Shown in pieces: positions 1 through 4,280 of a stretch of DNA of 7,671 nucleotides; within the stretch, counting starts at the first letter, position 1, and every line of letters begins with the position of its first letter. A program made the translations under genes and the position numbers. The stretch spans positions 1 to 7,671 of the forward strand of contig CAZSOQ010000249.1 in assembly GCA_964608495.1 (NCBI GenBank), in the 5' to 3' direction. The notes beneath the pieces are model-generated. The model saw only the letters and a program-made list of their open reading frames with translations, was not told the DNA's origin and did not search any database. The DNA is from JAKORR01 sp964608495. GTDB lineage: Bacteria; Armatimonadota; Zipacnadia; Zipacnadales; FEN-943.

Positions 1-130
1 GTTCGGGAGCCTCGTCGGGGGCGGTGTCCTCGGGGGGCTCGGGCTCCTCTTCCCTATCGGCTATCACCCGGTCGAGCAGGTCGCCGTACATCCGGCGGGC
101 GTTGTCGGTGGTGACTTGAGCGCGGCGCAT
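1..130 (-). CDS. Small ParA-linked protein of unknown family, N-terminal 43 residues only
   Basis: This reading frame starts with ATG at 128-130 and runs off the left edge, so only 43 residues are visible. It begins four bases after the parA stop codon and has a strong Shine-Dalgarno site inside the last parA codons, which makes translation real and coupled to parA. The visible protein starts basic (MRRAQV), continues as a probable helix (about residues 9-25, with RRMYGDLLDRVIADR), then becomes an acidic, proline-rich and probably disordered stretch (residues 27-43). Classical chromosomal ParB proteins start differently, and no ParB box is visible. Known biology: partners of ParA are often encoded just downstream, and a basic, flexible N-terminus commonly contacts ParA. 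I infer a ParA partner, possibly the DNA-binding one, but the DNA-binding part would lie outside the window. No family is assigned. Confidence 0.75.
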   Translation of the reverse strand, partial: MRRAQVTTDNARRMYGDLLDRVIADREEEPEPPEDTAPDEAPE

Positions 131-133
131 GGC

Positions 134-958
134 TTACTCCTCCCTGGGCGCGGCTGGGAGACGCGTGTCCGCCGCGCCGCCGACCCTCTGGTGCAGTTCG
201 GCCGCCAACTGCTGATAGGCGAGCGAAGCCGGGTGCCAGGGCGCATAGTCCAGGATGCTGATGCCGGCGACGGCGGCCTCTCGCACGCGTACGGTCCTGG
301 GGATGGTGGGACGGAAGATGTGGAAGTGGTCGCCGAGGACCTGCTGGACGCTGCCCAGCACCTCCTGGGCATGGAGGGTGCGGGCCTCGACCATGGTGAA
401 GACAATGCCGGCGATCTCGAGCTCGGGATTCAGCTTCGCGCGCACCTTCGCGATGGTGTTGAGCAGGAGGCGGAGGCCCTTCATGGGCAGGTACTCGGCC
501 TGCAGCGGGATGAGAACGAAGTCCGCCGCCGTGAGGGCGGCGATGGCGAGCATGCCCAGGCTGGGCTGGCAGTCCACAAGCACGTAGTCGTAGGGCCGGT
601 CGAGCTGGTCGAGCATGTCGCGCAGGACGGTCTCGCCGCTGATGGCGGTGAGCAGATCGTGCTCTGCGGCGGAGAGGGAGATGTCCGAGGGGATGAGGTC
701 GCACTCGATCTTGGTGGGCAGAAGGACGTCGGGCAGGCGGGGCGAGGGATCGTCGTGCAGGCAAGCGGCAAGGACATGGTAGATGCCGGCGTCTAGCTCG
801 TCGGGGTCGAGGCCGAGGGAGGTCGTGAGGGAGGCCTGAGGGTCGAAGTCCACGAGCAAGACGCGCTGGTCGAGCTGAGCCAGGGCTGCGCCGAGGTTGA
901 CGCAAGTGGTGGTCTTGCCTACGCCGCCCTTCTGGTTGACGATTGCTAGGATACGCAT
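134..958 (-). CDS. parA: ParA/Soj-family partitioning ATPase
   Basis: The 274-residue protein is a deviant Walker ATPase of the ParA/MinD superfamily. It shows the deviant Walker A motif KGGVGKTT (residues 10-17, signature Lys10 and catalytic-type Lys15), the A' motif LLVDFDPQAS (34-43) and the Walker B segment YVLVDCQPSLG (125-135). Known role: such proteins dimerise with ATP, bind DNA non-specifically and move plasmids, chromosome origins or protein cargo when a partner stimulates hydrolysis. The protein starts directly with the Walker strand. It therefore lacks the N-terminal helix-turn-helix of type Ia plasmid ParA and resembles type Ib or Soj proteins. The ATG at 956-958 is chosen because it places the Walker A at the usual distance and lies about 33 nt after the predicted transcription start; no Shine-Dalgarno sequence precedes it. 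The next gene follows after three bases. No parB is visible, so the cargo is unknown. Confidence 0.93.
   Translation of the reverse strand: MRILAIVNQKGGVGKTTTCVNLGAALAQLDQRVLLVDFDPQASLTTSLGLDPDELDAGIYHVLAACLHDDPSPRLPDVLLPTKIECDLIPSDISLSAAEHDLLTAISGETVLRDMLDQLDRPYDYVLVDCQPSLGMLAIAALTAADFVLIPLQAEYLPMKGLRLLLNTIAKVRAKLNPELEIAGIVFTMVEARTLHAQEVLGSVQQVLGDHFHIFRPTIPRTVRVREAAVAGISILDYAPWHPASLAYQQLAAELHQRVGGAADTRLPAAPREE
137..144 (-). promoter_or_regulatory. Ribosome binding site of the gene downstream of parA
   Basis: On the minus strand GGGAGGAG lies six bases before the ATG at 128-130 and overlaps the final parA codons; the parA stop TAA (134-136) sits between them. It is a near-ideal Shine-Dalgarno site. 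It fixes the start of the downstream gene and points to translational coupling with parA. Confidence 0.85.
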
Positions 959-997
959 GGCGTCTGTTGCTACGACGAGAGGCTGGTACTTGGGGGG

Positions 998-1026
998 ATT
1001 ATAGGGAAGGGATGGAGAGCTGTCAA
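998..1026 (-). promoter_or_regulatory. Consensus sigma-70-type promoter of parA
   Basis: On the minus strand a perfect -35 TTGACA (1021-1026) is separated by exactly 17 bases from a perfect -10 TATAAT (998-1003). The transcription start is expected near 990-992, giving a leader of about 33 nt before the parA ATG. In DNA this GC-rich an exact match with ideal spacing is very unlikely by chance. The -35 box is part of the first octamer of the adjacent repeat array (1019-1026 reads TTGACAGC on this strand), so a protein bound to the array could occlude or contact RNA polymerase. This suggests autoregulation of the parA operon, as in many partition operons (inference). Confidence 0.88.
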
Positions 1027-1178
1027 GACGGCGGGCTGTCGGAACAGGGAGCCGTCCTGACAGCCAGACGTCTGAACAGCCTGCCAGCTAGACAGCGGAA
1101 CAGCCCACCATCCAGACAGCCAGGCTCTCCGACAGAGGGCCGGCGGGCCAGGCAGACAGCAGGGCGGATGAACGCAGG
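1019..1178. repeat. Degenerate 8-bp tandem array, block 1 (20 units)
   Basis: Cut into octamers from position 1019, the sequence falls in register for 20 units. The first six bases fit GMYRKC (M=A/C, Y=C/T, R=A/G, K=G/T) and the last two vary. Exact matches occur at 1019, 1027, 1035, 1051, 1059, 1067, 1083, 1091, 1115, 1139 and 1155. Single-mismatch units are at 1075, 1099, 1107, 1131 and 1147. Units at 1043, 1123, 1163 and 1171 are more decayed. GMYRKC is its own reverse complement, and real units include GACAGC with its complement GCTGTC, GACGGC with GCCGTC, and the palindromes GACGTC and GCCGGC. The block begins at the parA -35 box and runs upstream. Iterated short sites next to a parA promoter are known as centromere/operator arrays of ribbon-helix-helix partition proteins; that role is inferred. 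A simple degenerate microsatellite is the alternative. Confidence 0.85.
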
Positions 1179-1238
1179 CGGCACGGGCCTTGACGGGGGA
1201 GTGGGGGGTAGCAGCAGGGGAAGAGCAGCGGGCGCGCA

Positions 1239-1334
1239 ACCGTCCAGCCAGGATGCTGTCCAGCCGGCTGGCCGTCAGGACAGAGGGCTGTCGGGCCAGC
1301 CAGACAGCAAGCCAGCCAGACGTCTGACCGGCTG
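1239..1334. repeat. Degenerate 8-bp tandem array, block 2 (12 units)
   Basis: The same octamer pattern resumes at 1239 for 12 units. Exact GMYRKC cores start at 1255, 1263, 1271, 1287, 1295, 1303, 1311 and 1319; one-mismatch cores start at 1239, 1247, 1279 and 1327. This block is better preserved than block 1. It is shifted by half a unit (4 bp) relative to it, across a 60-bp gap (1179-1238) in which I see no regular pattern. The 15-mer CAGCCAGACGTCTGA (1313-1327) occurs identically in block 1 at 1061-1075, each time carrying the 10-bp palindrome CAGACGTCTG. The two blocks therefore share history, by duplication or repeated slippage. The function is unknown; the block lies 230-340 bp upstream of the expected parA transcription start. 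Confidence 0.83.
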
Positions 1335-1363
1335 GGAATGGCGCCGTGGGGGGCACCTACGCA

Positions 1364-1378
1364 GGAGCCCAGGGCTCC
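1364..1378. promoter_or_regulatory. Compact inverted repeat, possible operator
   Basis: The 7-bp arms GGAGCCC and GGGCTCC flank a single central A, giving a 15-bp near-palindrome. With almost no loop it suits a dimeric DNA-binding protein better than an RNA hairpin. It lies about 260 bp upstream of the fucosidase and just beyond repeat block 2. No regulator gene is in the window, so the role is open. Confidence 0.35.
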
Positions 1379-1403
1379 GCCGGGCGTACCCCGGAAAAGA
1401 GGG

Positions 1404-1432
1404 CAGGCCCCGACCGAGGTGGTCGGGGCCTG
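1404..1432 (-). terminator. Perfect 12-bp stem-loop, terminator-like on the minus strand
   Basis: CAGGCCCCGACC (1404-1415) and its exact complement (1421-1432) enclose a five-base loop. On the minus strand the stem is followed by CCCTCTTTTCC, a weak U-tract, which resembles an intrinsic terminator for leftward transcription. On the plus strand no T-run follows. It could shield the array and the parA promoter from leftward read-through, or act as a leader structure for the fucosidase transcript. The stem itself is certain; the direction and role are inferred. Confidence 0.45.
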
Positions 1433-1581
1433 GGGTTGCGATGCGACGAGGATTCACGCTCAGTGTGTCTAAACGCATGCGCCCCAGCGGGGTTCCACTT
1501 TCCAGGAATCTTTTTTCGCGGGCCGACGCCGACCACTCCCAGGGAAGGGAATAGGGGAGAGGCCCGGAACTACCGGCCACG

Positions 1582-1599
1582 GGCGCCCGCGCGGGCGCC
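1582..1599. promoter_or_regulatory. 18-bp perfect palindrome upstream of the fucosidase
   Basis: GGCGCCCGCGCGGGCGCC is an uninterrupted 18-bp palindrome with a central CG, ending 41 bases before the fucosidase ATG. Its size and central CG are compatible with an operator for a LacI-type sugar regulator, though its GC-only sequence differs from typical LacI operators. Chance is a real alternative in such GC-rich DNA. Confidence 0.35.
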
Positions 1600-1625
1600 G
1601 ACGGCAAGCAGCTACACCGATCAGC

Positions 1626-1632
1626 AGGGGGG
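1626..1632 (+). promoter_or_regulatory. Ribosome binding site of the fucosidase
   Basis: AGGGGGG lies eight bases before the ATG at 1641. It is a purine-rich Shine-Dalgarno variant and supports this ATG as the start. Confidence 0.6.
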
Positions 1633-1640
1633 CTCCCGCG

Positions 1641-2870
1641 ATGGCCGCAGCCAAGAAAGCCGAGGAAGCGGAGCAGAGGATTCAGTGGTGGCGTGAGAGC
1701 CGGTACGGGATGTTCATCCACTGGGGGTTGTACGCGCTCCTGGAGCGCGGCGAGTGGGCGATGTACATGGAGCGGATCCCCAAGGCCGAGTACGCGGCGC
1801 TGGCGGATCGCTTCGACCCGCGCAGGTACAAGGCGGACGAGTGGGTAGCCCTGGCGCAGGAGGCCGGGATGAAGTACATGGTGCTGACCTCCCGGCACCA
1901 CGATGGATTCTGCCTGTGGGACACGGCGACGACAGACTACTCGGCGCCCAAGACGGCGGCCGGGCGGGACCTGGTGGCCGAGTACATGGACGCCTGCCAT
2001 CGCGCGGGAATGAAGGTCGGGCTGTACTACTCGCTGCTGGACTGGCGGTGGCCCGCCTACTGGCTCGGGCCGGAGAAGGCCCCCGAGCAGTGGGCGGAGT
2101 CCGTGGCCTACGTGCACGCCCAGGTGAAGGAGCTGGTGACGAAGTACGGCCGGCTCGACATCCTGTGGTACGACGGCGGATGGCCGTGGAACGCCGACCA
2201 GTGGCAGTCGAAGAAGCTCAACGCCATGGTGCGCCGCGCCCAGCCCGGGATCCTGATCAACAACCGGTCCGGGCTGCCGGAGGACTTCGGCACGCCGGAA
2301 CAGCACATCGCAGCGGAACAGCGGCCCTGGGAGGCGTGCATGACGCTGGACGAGCTGTGGTGGGGTTGGCATCCGGGCGACCCGAATGTGAAGTCCGGGA
2401 TGGCTGTCGCGCGCACGCTGGTGCAGTGCGTCTCGCAGGGCGGGAACTTCCTGCTGAACGTGGGGCCGAGGGCGGATGGGACCATCGCGCCCGTGCAGGC
2501 CAAGCCGCTGCGCGAGGCCGGGGCGTGGCTGGCGGCCAACGGCGAGTCCATCTACGGGTGCGGTGGGGCTCCCGGGGGCCTGACCTTCCGCCACTTCGGC
2601 TGGGTCACCGCCAGGAAGAAGACGCTGTACCTGCACGTGTGCTACTGGTGCGGCGAGGAGCTGGTCCTGGGCGGGCTCGACAACAAGGTGAAGAGCGCCG
2701 TCCTGCTTGCCACGGGCCAGGGGCTCGAGGTGGAGCGGCGGAAGGACCGGACGATCATCCGCGGTCTGCCCAGGAAGGCGCCGGACAGCGTGGACACGGT
2801 CATCAGGCTCGAGGTGGCCGGCGAGCCGCGCGGCACGGGGCCCAACGACAGCACCTTCTGGCGGGACTGA
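1641..2870 (+). CDS. GH29 alpha-L-fucosidase, probably cytoplasmic
   Basis: This 409-residue protein matches glycoside hydrolase family 29, retaining enzymes that release L-fucose from glycans. Visible family marks in order are WWRESRYGMFIHWGLYA (residues 16-32), RHHDGFCLWDT (85-95, active-site His pair), GLYYSLLDW (127-135), DILWYDGGW (173-181), WEAC (230-233), QGGNFLLNVGPRADG (266-280) and WLAANGESIYG (296-306). Asp178 in WYDG sits at the position of the catalytic nucleophile; the acid/base residue varies in the family and I do not assign it. The catalytic barrel is followed by a short C-terminal beta domain (about 310-395). No signal peptide is seen, so it likely acts inside the cell on imported oligosaccharides. 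The length is slightly short for the family and there is no carbohydrate-binding module. The start is supported by AGGGGGG eight bases upstream. It is co-oriented with the next gene, 144 bp away. Exact substrate linkage cannot be read from sequence. Confidence 0.9.
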   Translation: MAAAKKAEEAEQRIQWWRESRYGMFIHWGLYALLERGEWAMYMERIPKAEYAALADRFDPRRYKADEWVALAQEAGMKYMVLTSRHHDGFCLWDTATTDYSAPKTAAGRDLVAEYMDACHRAGMKVGLYYSLLDWRWPAYWLGPEKAPEQWAESVAYVHAQVKELVTKYGRLDILWYDGGWPWNADQWQSKKLNAMVRRAQPGILINNRSGLPEDFGTPEQHIAAEQRPWEACMTLDELWWGWHPGDPNVKSGMAVARTLVQCVSQGGNFLLNVGPRADGTIAPVQAKPLREAGAWLAANGESIYGCGGAPGGLTFRHFGWVTARKKTLYLHVCYWCGEELVLGGLDNKVKSAVLLATGQGLEVERRKDRTIIRGLPRKAPDSVDTVIRLEVAGEPRGTGPNDSTFWRD

Positions 2871-3014
2871 CGGTCGCGCCGGCGCGGACTGTCCCCCAAA
2901 GGCGGACCGCCGCCCCTGGGCGCGGCGTCGTGCGGGCGCGCCCGGCCGGTTTGCGGGCCCTGGTGGAGTGGGGCAGCTTCAGGTCCGGCACCGGCCTGGG
3001 AGTGATGCGATGCC

Positions 3015-4103
3015 ATGGCAGAGATGACCTTCCGCGAGATGACCCTGGCCGTCTTCCGCGGCGAGGACCCGGGCCACGTACTCTGGCAGCCGCGGCTCGA
3101 GTTCTGGTACGCCGTCAACAAGAAGCGCGGCGCCCTGCCGGAGCACCTGGCGCACATGTCGCGCATGGAGCTGTACGACTACTGCCACGCCTCGGTGCGG
3201 TACTTCGGCCACGGTCTCAAGCAGCGCCAGCACGAGGTGGCGGTGCGCAGCGAGCAGCTTGACGACAAGCGCATCCGCCACTGGTGGCAGACGCCGGTCG
3301 GCACGCTCACCGCCGTGATTCACTTCGACGCGTGGGGGCTGTCGGCGTACCACGACGAGTACCGAGCCAAGACGCCGGAGGACCTAAGGGTGCTGGAGTT
3401 CCTGATGGAGCACGAGGAGTGGTACTGGGACCAGGCGGCCTACGAGGCAAGCTGCGCGGAGGTGGGGGACAGGGGTGCGCCCCAGTTCTACTTCCGCCGC
3501 TCGCCGCTGCAGGACCTGTTCATCAGCGAGATGGGCTTCCAGACGGCCATCTATCTGCTGCACGACCAGCCTGACGTCGTTCACCGGTACATGGAGGTGC
3601 AGCAGCGGGCGGACGACGCGATGTACAAGGTGCTGGCGGCCTGCCCGGTGCCGATCCTGAACTTCGGCGAGAACATTGACGCGCACATGGACCCGCCCAC
3701 GATCTGGAACGAGTACATGATCCCGTACTACCGCCGGCGGACCGCCCAGCTCCACGAGGCCGGCAAGTTCGTGCACATCCACGTGGACGGGGCGATGAAG
3801 CCTCTACTCGGGCACTTGCGGGCGTGTGCCTGGGACGGCATCGAGGCCGCCACGCCCCTGCCGCAGGGGGATGTGACGATCGAGCAGATCAAGGAAGCGC
3901 TGGGGGACCTGGTGCTGCTGGACGGTGTGCCGGCGGTGCACTTCCTGCCCACGTATGGGGAGCGGGAGCTGCTGGACGGGGTGAAGCGGATCGTGGAGCT
4001 CTTCCATCCGCGGCTGGTGCTGGGGATCTCGGATGAGATCCCGCCGGACGGCGACATCGAGCGGGTGAGGAAAATCGGCGAGCTGTGCCGCGAGCTGGGC
4101 TAG
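3015..4103 (+). CDS. Uroporphyrinogen-decarboxylase superfamily protein, not HemE
   Basis: This 362-residue protein has the overall pattern of the URO-D superfamily, which includes HemE and corrinoid methyltransferases such as MtaA. Supporting segments are VLWQPRLEFWY near the N-terminus, HIHVDG (254-259) before GIEAATPLP, and the C-terminal GISDEIPPDGDIERV. The N-terminal arginine-rich porphyrin-binding motif of HemE is absent, so heme synthesis is unlikely. The HxC zinc motif of MtaA-type methyltransferases appears as H254-x-H256, so standard thiol methyl transfer is also not supported. Many environmental bacteria carry such non-HemE members beside sugar-degradation genes, with unknown function. 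No other in-frame start lies upstream, because a stop precedes it at 3003-3005. The ribosome site is weak (GGGAG at 2998-3002, 12 bases away), so ATG 3024 is a possible alternative. The substrate is unknown. Confidence 0.82.
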   Translation: MAEMTFREMTLAVFRGEDPGHVLWQPRLEFWYAVNKKRGALPEHLAHMSRMELYDYCHASVRYFGHGLKQRQHEVAVRSEQLDDKRIRHWWQTPVGTLTAVIHFDAWGLSAYHDEYRAKTPEDLRVLEFLMEHEEWYWDQAAYEASCAEVGDRGAPQFYFRRSPLQDLFISEMGFQTAIYLLHDQPDVVHRYMEVQQRADDAMYKVLAACPVPILNFGENIDAHMDPPTIWNEYMIPYYRRRTAQLHEAGKFVHIHVDGAMKPLLGHLRACAWDGIEAATPLPQGDVTIEQIKEALGDLVLLDGVPAVHFLPTYGERELLDGVKRIVELFHPRLVLGISDEIPPDGDIERVRKIGELCRELG

Positions 4104-4107
4104 GGTA

Positions 4108-4127
4108 GGGGAGAGGCGCGTCTCCCC
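4108..4127 (+). terminator. GC-rich hairpin after the URO-D-like gene
   Basis: GGGGAGA (4108-4114) pairs with TCTCCCC (4121-4127) around a six-base loop, starting four bases after the stop codon. No T-run follows, so it is not a textbook intrinsic terminator. Its position suggests transcript end formation or 3'-end protection. Confidence 0.45.
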
Positions 4128-4133
4128 CCGCAG

Positions 4134-4142
4134 TGGTAGAAT
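4134..4142 (+). promoter_or_regulatory. Possible extended -10 promoter of the P-loop kinase-like gene
   Basis: TGGTAGAAT is an extended -10 element (TGn plus TAGAAT, one mismatch to TATAAT) lying just after the hairpin that closes the preceding gene. No -35 match is seen at 17 bp, as is common for extended -10 promoters. It would give a leader of roughly 130 nt before the GTG at 4281. This is a plausible but weak call. Confidence 0.33.
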
Positions 4143-4267
4143 CCCCCTCGGCGTGGCCGCTCACGCAACGCCCGCCGGGATGGTTGTCCCACGGACGGTG
4201 AGGCGCCCTCGCGGAAGGCCCCGTGCCGGCGCGAGAGCCACCGGCGGCTGCGCCCAGCTCCATGATC

Positions 4268-4272
4268 GGAGG
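4268..4272 (+). promoter_or_regulatory. Ribosome binding site deciding a GTG start
   Basis: GGAGG lies eight bases before GTG at 4281. It selects this GTG over the in-frame ATG codons further in, the first of which (4323) lacks such a site. Confidence 0.75.
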
Positions 4273-4280
4273 CATCTGCT

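Larger units (their letters stand above)
1335..1640. other. Gene-free leader upstream of the fucosidase, with inverted repeats
   Basis: These 306 bases between the repeat array and the fucosidase start hold no credible gene on either strand. They contain inverted repeats at 1364-1378, 1404-1432 and 1582-1599, a short CGCATGCG palindrome at 1474-1481, and a T6 run at 1511-1516 after a weak TTCC/GGAA hairpin. No convincing sigma-70 promoter for the plus strand is visible. The fucosidase promoter must be here or in the array, but I cannot place it. Confidence 0.6.

Noticed and set aside
1003..1012. Shared 10-mer AGGGAAGGGA at 1003-1012 and 1541-1550
   Set aside because: Low-complexity purine run; two copies are not surprising and their contexts differ.
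1190..1214. TTGACG at 1190-1195 as a plus-strand -35 box for the fucosidase
   Set aside because: No acceptable -10 at 16-18 bp; the nearest AT-containing hexamer is too close.
1019..1334. CRISPR array
   Set aside because: Units are 8 bp, degenerate and contiguous, with no conserved 24-40 bp repeat, no unique spacers and no cas genes.
1436..1516. tRNA-like or riboswitch-like element before the fucosidase
   Set aside because: No cloverleaf or T-loop consensus and no recognisable aptamer core; only short hairpins and a T6 run.
943..1554. Open frames of 128-203 codons across the intergenic region on both strands
   Set aside because: They are by-products of GC-rich DNA and the 8-bp array, which removes stops and gives pseudo-periodic peptides; there is no ribosome site, no domain, and they cross the parA promoter.
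1275..2636. 453-codon minus-strand frame opposite the fucosidase
   Set aside because: It is antisense to a clear GH29 gene, with no motifs and Arg/Pro/Gly-rich composition typical of shadow frames.
3015..4103. HemE (heme biosynthesis)
   Set aside because: The N-terminal Arg-rich porphyrin-binding motif is missing and the gene sits with sugar genes rather than hem genes.
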